DNA of 64,000 nt from Gibbula magus (taxonomy: Eukaryota > Mollusca > Gastropoda > Trochida > Trochidae), in the NCBI GenBank assembly GCA_936450465.1, contig OW388302.1, positions 15,091,530-15,155,529 on the forward strand. The letters run 5' to 3'. The position numbers and the translations under genes were made by a program. This document shows, piece by piece, positions 44,971-56,640 of the stretch; positions within the stretch are counted from its first letter, which is position 1, and the number at the start of each line of letters is the position of its first letter. A model generated the notes under the pieces. The model worked only from the letters and a program-made list of their open reading frames with translations. It was not told where the DNA came from and ran no database searches.

Positions 44971-45039
44971 AATTAAAGCAGAGTTAGTATTACACTTGTT
45001 AGCATGTTTATGTAGTGAAAGTCGAAAAGTTGAAAAATG

Positions 45040-45415
45040 GCATTAATATACAAATGAGGGTTTGAAAAATACAAATATGCAAATGAGGGTATGAAATATA
45101 AAAATGATAGATGTACACATCAGTGGTTTTGTAACATTTGAACAATTAGTGTCTGGGTTATGAGTGGAACAAAAAGTGTAAATGGCGAAGATGAAAAATG
45201 GAGAAAATTTGCATAACTTATGCAAATGAGGGTATACAAACATCATGGTGATTGTACATATCAAGTTTTGTAACATTTGAACAACTGGTTTCAGAATTAT
45301 GAGCGGAACAAAAACCGGACTGACGTACGGGCGGATGGACAGAAGGACGCACGGATGGACGGATGTGCTGATATATACCCCCGACTACTTCGCAGCGGGG
45401 GTATAATTATAATTA
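45040..45415 (+). repeat. Dispersed repeat ending in GGACGGATG-rich tail
   Basis: 'tgcaaatgagggta' segments occur twice, then CGGACTGACGTACGGGCGGA, further GGACGGA blocks and a GCAGCGGGGGTATAA end. This layout is common in invertebrate, especially molluscan, repeats; I infer a non-autonomous mobile element. Confidence 0.5.
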
Positions 45416-45439
45416 GAGCAGACAAACAAAAAGTGTATA

Positions 45440-46400
45440 ACATCTTCAACTACATTTCCATTACAATTCTTACAGATACAAAAACATTTGTCTATATATA
45501 ACATGCCGTCGACCAATAGCCGTTTGAACAGGTACTTTGTCTAATCTTAGCAAACACAGATATCTCCTAAACTCTCTTTTTCTAATATTCATGATGTAAT
45601 ATTCTGTATCGAAAAGTGAATTTATTTGAAAATAATATCTTAACCTTTCAGAAGAATGTATGTTGCTGAAAATTACTTGAATATTACATTCACAAAAGCG
45701 TTGCCTAAACAACCTCAAAAACTTATCCATATTTCCAATATCCTGAGACAGCCACACATCACCAAATCCAAAACTCGTCAGTGTCGTCCTACCAGCTTCA
45801 TCCAACTGTTCATTAAGAGATAACTCTGCCTGGGATAGCTGTTATTATCCATCCTCAAAAGTTTACACAAATACTTAACACATTTAAAATGATAATCAAC
45901 AAACAATTGATGACTACCACATTCCGCCAAAACAATATTACTAGAATTATATTTGTTAATTCCTATTCCTCGGCGCCATACAATAATACAGGTTTAATTT
46001 TGATGTCAAATAATTTAAACAAAATATTAGCTGGTAATCCTGGAAACTTGTTAAGTAACTGTTTAATGAAAATTGGGTCTTATTACCTTTGATAACTAAC
46101 GTATCTATACACTTTGACCAACATTATATATTAGAGAACAAAATACCCAAATAATTATAATAAGTAGTAACATTTATCCTAGAACCACTGAAGAACCATT
46201 GTTCATAATGTCGTAATATACCACAATTTCTGAAAACCATGACTTCCCTTTTCTTCAAGTTTACCTGAAGACCCCACTTTTTACAAAAACTTTCCAAAAT
46301 ATCTATCTTCCGCTGTAAACCAATGACACTATCGTCAGTTAAACACAAATTATCTGCCACACAATAATAACAATATTTCCATAAATCAGGACCAACTGAT
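45440..46400 (-). mobile_element. LINE fragment (end of RT domain and C-terminus)
   Basis: On the minus strand, 46124-46360 gives a degenerate catalytic box (VADNLCL instead of a YADD type), then DSVIGLQRKIDILESFCKKW, GLQVNLKK and YYNYLGILFS, typical of the palm/thumb of LINE reverse transcriptase. 45470-45805 gives the C-terminal region (RTTLTSFGFGDVWLSQDIGN and on). The part between is frameshifted. The loss of catalytic Asp residues shows it is dead. Confidence 0.75.
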
Positions 46401-47280
46401 ATACCTCTAAGAGTAATAGCACTGGTTCACCCAGTGCCTTCTAGAAGTGTTCCAAGGGAGCTGACAAGGATTGAGGAAAGACACAGTGTCACAGATATTT
46501 CCCATCACATGCTTGATGGTTGCAACTGAGTGAGCCTGGTCTCGTATCAAAGGCAACAGGAATGTTAAGGTCACATCAAATTGTTGGCTTCTCTTCCGAT
46601 CCGTGTGGCATGATGGGCTGCCCATGTGACATTGAGAGCATCACCTACAGTCTGGGTTAGAGATACTTCATACGGCCATCTGTACTCTTCCATCAGGTGT
46701 GACTGGATTGAAATGGGTGATGGGTACATATGGCGTGGCACTGATGGAGGATGTGGTTATTTGTGAAGTACGCTGGTTTGACATTGGTGAATTCTTCGGG
46801 AAGTTCAGGAATTTTCTTCACTCAACTCTCATCACTGAGTCTTATTGGTTCTCGTTCCTCACCGGGATTGTCAGAGCATGGGTGTTGGAAGAGGGACATA
46901 CAATGTACTGGTGCCGGTGAAAGAAGTTTGAGCTGTAGTCGCTGTCGGATTATGATCTCTATTGTCTACAGCCGACGTGGTGAACATTGGTGGACAAACA
47001 ACTCCATCTTCTACATACTGAGCTATCAGAGCCTCTCCGAGCTGACCTGATATGTGTAGGACCCTATCATAAGAATTACAATGTCCATTCTCATGCAACT
47101 TGTCAATTAGGCTTTTTTTTCTTGTATCTGCAAACACACACATGTTAATGTATACTGCAAATGGTGTTTCTCTGTCATTGGAGTGCCTATGGACTTGAGA
47201 CCCAACTTTATATCTGGCAAAACAATTGTACTGTAGATTCTGCCTGACCACTAACCTAGAAATCAACTCCAAATTCAATC
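46400..47280 (-). pseudogene. Fragment of a repetitive invertebrate protein, function unknown
   Basis: The minus strand reads TPFAVYINMCVFADTRKKSL, then IDKLHENGHCNSYDRVL, VVCPPMFTTSAVDNRDHNP and TATTAQTSFTGTS (46871-47278). It continues in other frames to LLPLIRDQAHSVATIKHVM and FLNPCQLP near 46450. I associate this set of motifs (SYDRVL, VCPP, AVDN.DHNP) with multi-copy proteins annotated as uncharacterised in cnidarian and molluscan genomes, presumably mobile-element derived. Frame breaks and a missing end make it a relic. No function is assigned. Confidence 0.6.
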
Positions 47281-47429
47281 AAATCCATTTGCTACAGGCA
47301 TTCTATTGAGAAGACCTTGTTTTTGTAAAACAAATTCTTAAAATAATCAATATCTGCAATATACAATGTTTCAAAACCCCTGAACGTATGGCATACTTTG
47401 AAACATATAATTAGACACCAAGATCACTA

Positions 47430-47650
47430 TAATCCGTCAATAACATACATTTATACTGGCCGCGGGGAAAATGACTTCACAAGAGCTTTTTGGCGACCAT
47501 CTTGGATTTTAACAGGCCCATCGAGCACATTTATTCAGTACACCTTTGGTAACCATCATACCAAGTTTGGTGCTTATATCACATATTGCACAATTCTTGT
47601 GAAAAATTGCTGTTATCCGCCCCACTACAAGGGTCTCCAGCGGTAGGCAC
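47430..47650. repeat. Probable dispersed repeat
   Basis: 'gcgaccatcttggat' and 'aaccatcataccaagtttgg' look like parts of common molluscan interspersed repeats. No second copy occurs in this window. Confidence 0.3.
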
Positions 47651-48378
47651 TGTCTCTGTTTCTATATATTTTTCTGTCTGCTTTTTTGTCTCTCTATCTC
47701 TGCCTGTTTCTCCGTCTCTCTGTCTCCCTTTTATTAAAGTTAAATCGATTGTAGGTAAGTGAAATATCACTCACCAACGATTCACTTGGTTCACCAGTGC
47801 TCACTGGTATCATGGCAACTGCAAATTATACAATTTAAATGCCATCGTCGATAGAACCATGATACATCAGATTCACATTAAATGACATCAAATGCATTAA
47901 TTGTGAGATCACCATTCTGAGAGAGTCTTGGTGGGTCGGGTAACCGTCACTTTACAAAAAAGGATCAGAATGGTAATATGGAAGAAGTTTGGATGAGAGT
48001 TGTATTTAGGCTTAAAAGAAGAATAATTTTACAAAATTATAAAGTGTCAACCAAATTCTATAATCTTAATCGTAAACATTATAGTAAATAGGAAATAATT
48101 TGCTTTGACAGAAGTATGTATGCCTGTATACTCCTAAATTTATCAAATTGAGTTGACCGAGTTAAGTGACAAAATTCGGTCAAAACAGACCTCATTTATG
48201 TCTGTAGCACAGGTGTCCAGCCGGTGTACAGGTGCATGTTCTCAGGTGACACAAAGTTGACTGGTTTAGGGAAAACCTATACCCTATCAGATTTCAGTAC
48301 TGCATGCTCAAGCAACAAATGTATTCAGTCAACTGATTTTATGACGTTGACCGGTTGACCGGTAATGTTAGCCTAATT

Positions 48379-48960
48379 GGGTTTCATGACAACCAAGGGG
48401 GGACTTGAACAAAACAACTCAACCATGTAGAGTTTGTTCTGGGAATAGATAAATTTCTCCTGCCATGAAAAAACTACAATAATATGTACAGTTTATTTCT
48501 GTCTTTTTTTTAAATCTTCAAAACTACTCAGGCATGTGAAAAAAACTTATCTGCAATTTGAAAAAATCAAATATGTGAAAATTCTACAATTTACTAAAAG
48601 TATCCATAATAGTTTTCCACTTTATAAAACAAAATCTTTTTAATGTATATATGATGTGTGTATTATTCATATTTTGTATTTGGAGGAAAATCAAACGTTC
48701 AACACAATAATTCATTCATCAGAAACTACATGCCATAATGGTAACCCCAAATATAACAATGTTAAAAATCATTCATTCATTTATTTATTTTATTCAGTAT
48801 TTTATGTTTTTAGATTTAAATGTAGCATAAATATAACCCAACACATATAAATATATAAATACACATATGAATTTAATGATTATTCGTTTCAGCAAAGAGT
48901 CAAATAAAAAACCCTGCAATCCACACTTAATGAGTGAACGCATGGCTTTTAAGAGATTAT
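48379..48960. repeat. Segmental duplication, copy A
   Basis: About 85-90 percent similar by eye to 49674-50160. Shared sequence starts GGGTTTCATGACAACC and includes 'tagagtttgttctgggaata' and 'tatatgatgtgtgtattatt'. Non-coding. Confidence 0.75.
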
Positions 48961-49673
48961 AGCCTTAGGGGTTGAGGCAATGCTCACGGTCAACTGAACA
49001 AGGTAGCCAAGATATGGTACAGTAAAAACACCAGATCTCTTGTGTCCTTAAAGTGCCCTTGGATCAATAGCCTTCCTTTTGATGATCTTTGGGTGACTTA
49101 AGGCGAGGGACTGAGCAGAAAGCAATTTCACGGTCAAATGAATAAGGTAGCCAAGGAGACTTGAGTTTCCAAAAAAAAAAAGGGAACTTATGTGTTTTTA
49201 AGGAATCAAAAAACGCTGGGTTATACCTAAATGTTAACTGCATAGCGAAATCGGCTGATTTTTCACTGTTGATTGATATCATTGATTGATTATTATTTGA
49301 TTTAAACACATTTATTCAAAAGAAAGGATTGGGTACAAGATATCCAAATTAATGAAACCCTCATCAATGTAAAATATTAACATAAGCATATACCCAATTA
49401 CTTGTCTAGTGATTTTTCAAATGATAATAGTGTGATGGGGCTACTACATATTTTAAAAAAAGAGTGTATTTGACTACAATAATATGTTCAGTTTATTTCT
49501 GTCTTTTTTGTTTAAATCTTCAAGAAAACAAGGTTTTAAAGACAAATATGTTTCTCTTATTCCATACACCTCTCAATTATCATACCGTTAATTTGTTCAG
49601 TTATTTCAATGTTGTAAAATAAAATAAAATGAAAACTGGAATGTCAACACTTTGAATAAAATTAAGCTAAATG

Positions 49674-50160
49674 GGGTTTCATGACAACCCAGGGGGGACT
49701 TGAACAAAACAACTCAATCATGTAGAGTTTGTTCTGGGAATAGATACATTTCTCCTGCCTTGAAAAAACTACTCAGGCATGTAAACAAAACTTATCTGCA
49801 ATTTGAAAAAATCAAATATGTGGAAATTCTACAATTTACTAAAAGTATCCACTATAGTTTCCCACTTTATAAAACAACATTATTTTTAATGTATATATGA
49901 TGTGTGTATTATTCATATTTTGTATTTGGAGGAAAATAAAACATTCAATACATTCATTCAATTATTCATTCATCAAAAAATACAGTTAAGATAGTGTAAT
50001 CCCATATACTATAACATTCATTCATTTATTTATTCTATTGAGTCTAAAAATATTTTAGATATATATGTAGCATACATATAACCCAATGCTGAAAAAGAGA
50101 TATGCAAGTGACTTCATGCTTGAGTGAACGCATGGTTTTATGAGGTGTATATCCTGAGGG
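49674..50160. repeat. Segmental duplication, copy B
   Basis: Partner of copy A about 1.3 kb upstream, in direct orientation. A further short piece near 49483 ('actacaataatatgttcagt') matches copy A's 48472 region. Confidence 0.75.
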
Positions 50161-50465
50161 CAGAAACAATATTACTGTCAACTGAACAAAGTAGCCATTA
50201 GGCTATCAAGTTCGGCACCTGACCTGTGAACTTTAGTCAGCTATAATACCTGAGGGGCCCTTTAAGAGATAATAAGCTGTTGTACTAGCTAGCCATAGTC
50301 AGCTATAATTCTGGGAGGCCCTTTAAGAGATAATTTGGCTGACAACTAGCTTTGCGTTTTCACAGTCTGTTTTAGCTTTGTAAAACACATGCAAAAAATA
50401 TTTTTAGACATTAGTTTTCTAAAATCTTCCCCTGAAAATATATAATAAATAATAAATTAAAATAG

Positions 50466-52956
50466 AGACATAATAATAATAATAATAATAATAATGAAGT
50501 CTTATATAGCGCTATTTCCACACAGTCCGTATGCTCAAAGCGCTTCACAAGGTTAGAAAGCAGAGTTAATAGGAGATTCGGAAAAGGTGAGTTTTCAGTT
50601 GACTTTTGAAGGATTCTATGGACGGAGCAAGCCGTAATGGTAGAGGGAGGTTATTCCAGGCCTGAGATGCAGCAACACTGAAAGATCTGAGTCCAAACGA
50701 TTTCAATTTGTATGTGGGAACATTAATCAAACATTGATCAGCTGATCTGAGACAGCGTGGTGGATTGTAAGGTTGAAGAAGGTCTTGCAAGTAGGCAGGG
50801 GCGTTTCCGTGTACACACTGGTAGGCAAGTGACAAGAGCTTGAAAGTAATTCGTTCTGGGATCTTGAGCCAATGCAGTGTTTTCAAAACTGGTGTGATAT
50901 GATCATATTTCTTCGATCGCGATATCAACCTAGCAGCACAGTTCTGAAGATGTTGAAGTCTGGAAAGTTGTTCTTTGGTGGCATTGGCAAGGAGACTGTT
51001 ACAGTAGTCTATGCGTGACAATACCGTGCATCTGACTAGTGTGATCACTGCTGCTTCAGGTAATAGATGTCTGATGTTACTAATGTTCCTTAGATGGTAA
51101 AATCCAATGCGACATGTTTCTTTAACATGTTTATCCAGAGAAAGTGTGCAGTCGATATGAAGACCTAGGTTTTTCACAGACGAAGCAAACTGCATTGCTG
51201 CTTGACCAACATGAAAACTTTCAACATGGACATTTTTGAGTCGTGCACTGGTTCCAATGATGATCGCCTCCGTCTTATCATCATTGAGCTTGAGTTTATT
51301 GGTGTTCATCCACTCTTTGATCCCGTCGACACATTGCTCCATGTTGGTAGTGGCAGATACCTGACTCGCATGATCTAAAGACATCTTGTTAGACAACTGG
51401 CTGTCATCAGCATAGAAATGGTGAGCTGTATCAAAATCCTGTATCAGTTTACCCAGATCTGCAGTGTATAAGGTAAACAGAATTGGTCCCAATACTGACC
51501 CTTGTGGCACTCCGCACATGAGTGAGGTACTCTCTGATTTTTTGTCACCGATGATGACAGACTGACTCCTCTCCAACACATATGACGCTATCCAACGCCA
51601 GGCACTGTCTGTGATGCCAAATGATAGACTTAGGCGTTGCAGCAGGATAGAATGATCAATTGTATCAAAGGCTGCTGAAAGATCTAGTAGAACTAACAGA
51701 GCCATTTTGCCTTCATCAACAGACATTCTGAGGTCGTTGACAATCCTGTTAAGTGCTGTTTCCGTACTATGCACAGGTCTGTATGCAGACTGGAACTTGC
51801 ATATGAGTGAGTTACTGTTGAGATGTTCAACCAACCGTATCTTGACAACTTTTTCCAGAATTTTGGAAAGGAAAGGCAAGTTCGACACAGGGCGATAGCT
51901 TTTCAATGTGTTTGGTTCAAGAGAAGAGTTTTTGATCAGTGGTTTGATGATGGCGTGTTTGAAGCATGCAGGAAATATGCCTGAGGATAAGCTTGAGTTT
52001 ATAAGCATTGTTATTACGGGCAGCAGAATATCCAAGAATTCCAGAAGGAACACCGTTGGAATCGGGTCCAGAACACAATGAGTAGGTTTTGAATGTTGGA
52101 TGATCTTTGAAACCTCCTCTTGTGTGCAAGGTTGGAAACACTCTAATTTGGGTCCTTCGTAGTTGGAGTATTCCACATCAGGATTATCAATGAGGACGTC
52201 CCGAATCTTCGCTATCTTGTCAGTAAAGTGCTTGCTAAAACGGTTCGCCAAATCATCATTTTCTCCCTTCGGAAGCGTGGATTGTGACGATTTCCCCAGC
52301 ATGCTCTTAAGGGTAGAGTGCAAAGATTTTGGATTGTTGAACTTAGATGTGATCAGTTCTTTATAAAATTGGCATTTGCAGGTCTTCAGTAAATAATTTA
52401 CTCTTAAACGTGAAATATTGAACATTTGTCTATGAATTTCAAGTTTTGATTTTCGCCAGCGACGTTCAGATTTTCTTCTTTCAGTTTTTGCAGTTTTAAT
52501 CTCAGGACCATACCAGGGAGAGTGAGACAGTTTATCCTGTACAGTCCTAGTAATTGCTGGAGCATGTTTGTCCAATAAGGTACTCAGTGTACCAGTGTAC
52601 ATATCCGCCAAGTCATGAACATTAGCCGCTGGATGAGTCAACAAATCAGACGCCTGTAAGTCCATCTTAAACTCGACTCTGTCAATGGCCTTGATATTGC
52701 GACACACCATTGTTTTCGTATGCACACAGGGCTTTTGAACTTTCATGTTGAAAATCACCCAGAAATGATCTGACATCTGTGTATCTTCCACCGCCAGTTT
52801 CGAAATCAGATTTTCTGATTCTTGAGAAATAACCCAGTCGATGGTATGGCCAGACTTATGCGTAGGTCTAACAACATGTTGTATCAGCCCGAGGGAGTCA
52901 AGTATGTCCTTGATTTTCTTAGTTAGAGCTTTTTCCAGACTTTTTACCAACACTTG
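50466..52956 (-). mobile_element. CR1/L2-type LINE, 5'-truncated
   Basis: It runs from the endonuclease end to the 3' tail. The tail on the minus strand reads TGTGAAGCGCTTTGAGC, AGCGCTATATAAGACTTC and (ATT)n, the typical CR1/L2 terminus. The (ATT)n lies at 50470-50495. Truncation near 52956 falls inside the endonuclease domain. No target duplication is seen, as usual for this clade. Confidence 0.9.
50566..52953 (-). CDS. LINE polyprotein: endonuclease end and reverse transcriptase
   Basis: 795 codons without a stop. The first codon used is GTG and is only the truncation point, not a real start. Residues 1-70 are the end of an APE-type endonuclease with the SDHFWVIFN strand (SDH motif). Reverse transcriptase covers about 335-590, with LLDLSAAFDTIDHSIL (421-436), GVPQGSVLGPILF (481-493) and the catalytic FYADD (513-517). 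The C-terminal part has DYCNSLLAN and HLQNCAARLI, typical of CR1/L2. An intact long frame suggests a recent insertion, but without the 5' end it cannot move by itself. Confidence 0.9.
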   Translation of the reverse strand: MLVKSLEKALTKKIKDILDSLGLIQHVVRPTHKSGHTIDWVISQESENLISKLAVEDTQMSDHFWVIFNMKVQKPCVHTKTMVCRNIKAIDRVEFKMDLQASDLLTHPAANVHDLADMYTGTLSTLLDKHAPAITRTVQDKLSHSPWYGPEIKTAKTERRKSERRWRKSKLEIHRQMFNISRLRVNYLLKTCKCQFYKELITSKFNNPKSLHSTLKSMLGKSSQSTLPKGENDDLANRFSKHFTDKIAKIRDVLIDNPDVEYSNYEGPKLECFQPCTQEEVSKIIQHSKPTHCVLDPIPTVFLLEFLDILLPVITMLINSSLSSGIFPACFKHAIIKPLIKNSSLEPNTLKSYRPVSNLPFLSKILEKVVKIRLVEHLNSNSLICKFQSAYRPVHSTETALNRIVNDLRMSVDEGKMALLVLLDLSAAFDTIDHSILLQRLSLSFGITDSAWRWIASYVLERSQSVIIGDKKSESTSLMCGVPQGSVLGPILFTLYTADLGKLIQDFDTAHHFYADDSQLSNKMSLDHASQVSATTNMEQCVDGIKEWMNTNKLKLNDDKTEAIIIGTSARLKNVHVESFHVGQAAMQFASSVKNLGLHIDCTLSLDKHVKETCRIGFYHLRNISNIRHLLPEAAVITLVRCTVLSRIDYCNSLLANATKEQLSRLQHLQNCAARLISRSKKYDHITPVLKTLHWLKIPERITFKLLSLAYQCVHGNAPAYLQDLLQPYNPPRCLRSADQCLINVPTYKLKSFGLRSFSVAASQAWNNLPLPLRLAPSIESFKSQLKTHLFRISY

Positions 52957-52959
52957 ATT

Positions 52960-54880
52960 ACTGTTTACTTACATAAATGATCAGTGTATATCAAAGCAAG
53001 TCTACCTAGACTTAAATCACTTTGTAATTGTTTTATTTGTATCAGATCTACCGCTGCTTGAGTTGTGTACTTCTAAATGCTTATTTATATCAGACTACCG
53101 CTTGTATATGTGAAACTAGACTTACTTCAGTTTATGATTATTGATGTTTATCAGAGTTACTCCCGATAAAATGGTTTGATATATCTCCAACCTTAATACA
53201 CTTGACAATTTGTTTACCTGTAATTCAGATTATTAAGTTAATAATAACTATTCTATTACAATGTGTCAACGCATGCTATATCCATGAAAAATGATAAGAT
53301 ATTACTTCTAACATGTACTAAAATACTTCATTGTTGTTTGTCAATTCTCAATATATGTTGTATGTGTAGATGACAATACGTAGCCATTATATTCATAGCA
53401 AGTTATCCCGTTTGCAATAGTCATATTTAACAAGAGACACACACCCATGTGGTATTAAGTTTCACAAATGAATGCAATCAGGTTCTGTCTTGTGTAATAT
53501 AAGTCTTTAAATGTAAGTTAAATAGACGCTATATTATTGTCTAGTATGTGTTATATGTCATATGTCATAGAAAAGTTTATAAAAATCAGACAATATGGTG
53601 TTCAAATAAATTATCTATGAATAAAGTAATCTTTAAGTAAAGCCTAATCCGTCACGACTGGTCGCATAATTGATTCGACTCACTCGGTCATGTCGTTCAC
53701 CTTCAGTGAACATGTCTTATTCAGCTAAATCATAATGTAATCAAAATATCATTGTTCAAGAATGATGTTACTATTTCTATATTAAATCTTAAGGTGAATT
53801 CTAACTATATCGTTTGAGTGTTGATTGATATTCTGTATCACAAATGTGTCTAATTGAATAAGTGACTATCATGTATGTATATTGTAATATAGACTTGTGT
53901 AACTACTTTTAATGAGATGAAGTTGTTCTGTATTCTAAGGATCATCATGTATTTATATATCACCTTTTGTATTGAATATGATGTACTGTTAAATATTTTA
54001 ATGACAGACAATTGATTAATTACACCTATAAATACAATTTCATATTTGACTGACCATTCTGCTGTTTGTGTGTTGATTTTAGGCGTGAAGACCTGGTACG
54101 TTTTCCCCATAGCGCAAACTTTAATTCTAGACCGAAACTTGTGTCTTCTAGTGAAAGCAAGAAGCACGTTTTCAGTTATAAGATATCAGAGAGCAAGAAT
54201 GAAAACTCAGTGGTCATTTCCTTTATCACATAATACGTTCTTCAGAAATGTAAGGCAATGGGCAGATTAATGTAAATGCTTGAAATGCCCTACACTGTAT
54301 TTGCTAGAACAATGAATAGCATTTTCTGAAATGTCATTTGATAATGGTTTGACATAAGTTTAGACAGTAATACTAAAGTTGAATTTATTCTCATCCTTCA
54401 ATTAACAAACATACACCATTTGAGGTACATATCCGACATTAGATGTAATTAATGAAATGTGTTTAATGAAATTCATAAGATGTCGTTATGGTTGAAAAAG
54501 TATCTTAAATATTGTAGTTAGGGTATCCTACACCGCAATCATTTTATGTTATTCAACAATTGTTTTTTACATAAGAGAGAGAGAGACATTGTTAACTAGT
54601 CATAAAGGTCAAACATGCTCTTGTTACCATGGAAAGAAGTGACCCTGTTGTATAATAAAAGTCATTTAACTACACGTAACTACATAAAATTCGAAGATGT
54701 CCAGTATAGTGAGTTTGCCCTGCAGAACATGTGATTGATTCATCTGTTTTCACGCTCAGATATTATATGTGACGATTGTTATACAGAAATAACAAAACGT
54801 ATATTAATCTTCACACATTTTATTTGCTCCGTTTCAATGAGAACACTTAAGGCTAAGAACACTGCCTAAGTCTTCTTTAC
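52960..54880. other. Intergenic, non-coding
   Basis: AT-rich, with no supported feature. A 74-codon plus frame at 54046-54270 follows an AG but has no recognisable domain. Confidence 0.35.
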
Positions 54881-54892
54881 AACCACGAATGT

Positions 54893-56107
54893 CTATTGAG
54901 CTTCTTCTTCTTCTTCTTCTTCTTCATCATCCTCACTACCGTCTTCAGATTCGTCATCACTGTCATCATCAACATCTTTTATGATTTCCATGATCAATGG
55001 ATTGTACTTGTAGAGTTTGCAAATAACTTGTTCAACCATATTTTCAGCTGTGTCTTCCATAGAGTTAAGAATTTTCAAGGTATTGGAGCCGTGACTCAAG
55101 CCAAAGACATAGACAACAACGTTCCCATACATTTCTTTGAATTTTCTCCAAACTATATTATTCATTTTATTTTCAATTATATCACCTGACATGATTAACT
55201 TTTCATACCGCTGTCTCTTTTTATTCAATAGATTTTCATTCTCCCGACAAACTCTCTTTATCAAACTTCTTATAACCTCTTCTTCACTATATTTGCTAGT
55301 CTTTTGTCATTTATTATGAAATATCTTCATGTCATCATCATCAACATCATCCTTTTCCACTTCTGGGCATGGAGATGTTTCTCTAAACAAATACTATTTA
55401 GAAACACTTGTCCACAATAACAACAGCTTTCTAGAGATTTCTTTGGGGGAAAGACGTCATCAAACTTTCGTTTCATTGGCTCATTGGCAATTACGGGAGG
55501 TGGACCATGGATAGAACTTTCATTCCCAGGACACCAGGTTTTTCTGTGTTTCATGAGGTTCGTAGTAGATTGGAAGACTATTCCACAGCTATCGCAAGAA
55601 GGCATATCGGCACACGTCAGCACGCTTCGGAGGGTAGACTCTATATGAGGATGGTTTTCCAAACTACTCACTTTACAGCCACTAGGACGAAGTCTTTCGT
55701 CTGCTGGTGTATCAGGTTTTAAATTGATCAAAAGATGTCCATAGGGTTCGCTCGTAGCCTCTTCAAATGTTTGCATGAAATGTTGAGATCGGGTTGGATA
55801 CATTTGACGACCCAAGGTCATAACAGGTTGTTGGTCTACCGGATTGTTAAACATGACTATATAATGACAGTTTCTACGTTGCGTTGGATTCCTATTATAG
55901 AAAAGGTTTTGATTGATGGCAATAACAGAGAGGTTGCGATGATGGGAACCTTCTGTAAACATGTCAGTTATTTGGGGATCTTTACTAGCCGTTGACATCA
56001 GTTCATCAAGAACAATGACATTTCTTACACCTTTGTCAAAAAAGTAGTCGTGGTCCAAATCTACGGGAATACCTTGAACAAACTCTAAAGGAGGATTGTA
56101 GAATGTC
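54893..56107 (-). pseudogene. Diverged, truncated copy of the virus-like ATPase
   Basis: It begins at the equivalent of residue 133 of the 8680-10326 protein, so the N-terminal finger and Walker A are gone. It keeps the Walker-B-like NVIVLDELM, the IAINQNLFY strand and long identical stretches such as DQQPVMTLGRQMYPTRSQHF. The first C2HC finger is kept and the second has lost its last Cys through a frame change near 55330. The C-terminal part continues in another frame (54893-55264), with an acidic tail ending in a Glu run. The divergence from the first copy shows an older or separate lineage. No inverted repeats were found around it. Confidence 0.85.
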
Positions 56108-56400
56108 ATCATAAAGAGCCTTGATAAGTTGCAATTAAGCAAATTTGACCAAACCCTACCTCGATCCACCTCTCCCCTCCCCCTTCTCAACTAACCTTGG
56201 GAGACCCTTAACCCTTAACGTGCTGATCAGTTGTAATTTAGCAAATCTGACCAGACCCTTCCTCCCTCCCATCTGTAACTTGCCATGGAGGAACCTTAAC
56301 CCTTAACGTGCTGATCAGTTGTAATTAAGCAAATCTGTCCAGACCCTTTCCTTCCCAACAAGCCCAACTGAACATGGAGGAACCCATAACAAAGGATAAA
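56108..56400. repeat. Tandem repeat, about 100-bp unit, three copies
   Basis: Each unit has GTTG(C/T)AATTAAGCAAAT, then ACCAGACCCTTCC and CTTAACCCTTAACGTGCTGA. It starts exactly where the similarity to the ATPase gene stops. Confidence 0.8.
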
Positions 56401-56409
56401 ATACAGTGA

Positions 56410-56640
56410 TTTCCTGAAGTTTCCTGACTAGTATACGTCGGGTATCCAAACCAGTATACAGCAGTATACGTCAGGTATCAAAAAATATCCTGATCAGTAT
56501 ACGCCGGGTATCCAAACTCAGGATACTCTTGGAAAATTTTGTTAACTTTTGTATACTCTTGTATACTCTATGAAACTTTTGTATACTCTTGTATACTCTA
56601 TGAAACTTTTGTATACTCTTGTATACTTTTGCATGAACTA
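56410..56640. repeat. Tandem repeats built on GTATAC
   Basis: First come three copies of CAGTATACGTCGGGTATC, then several copies of TTTTGTATACTCTTGTATAC and CTCTATGAAAC. Confidence 0.9.

Noticed and set aside
54046..54270. Possible exon after an AG acceptor
   Set aside because: No recognisable domain, no matching donor or neighbouring exons, and the frame lies in AT-rich intergenic DNA.
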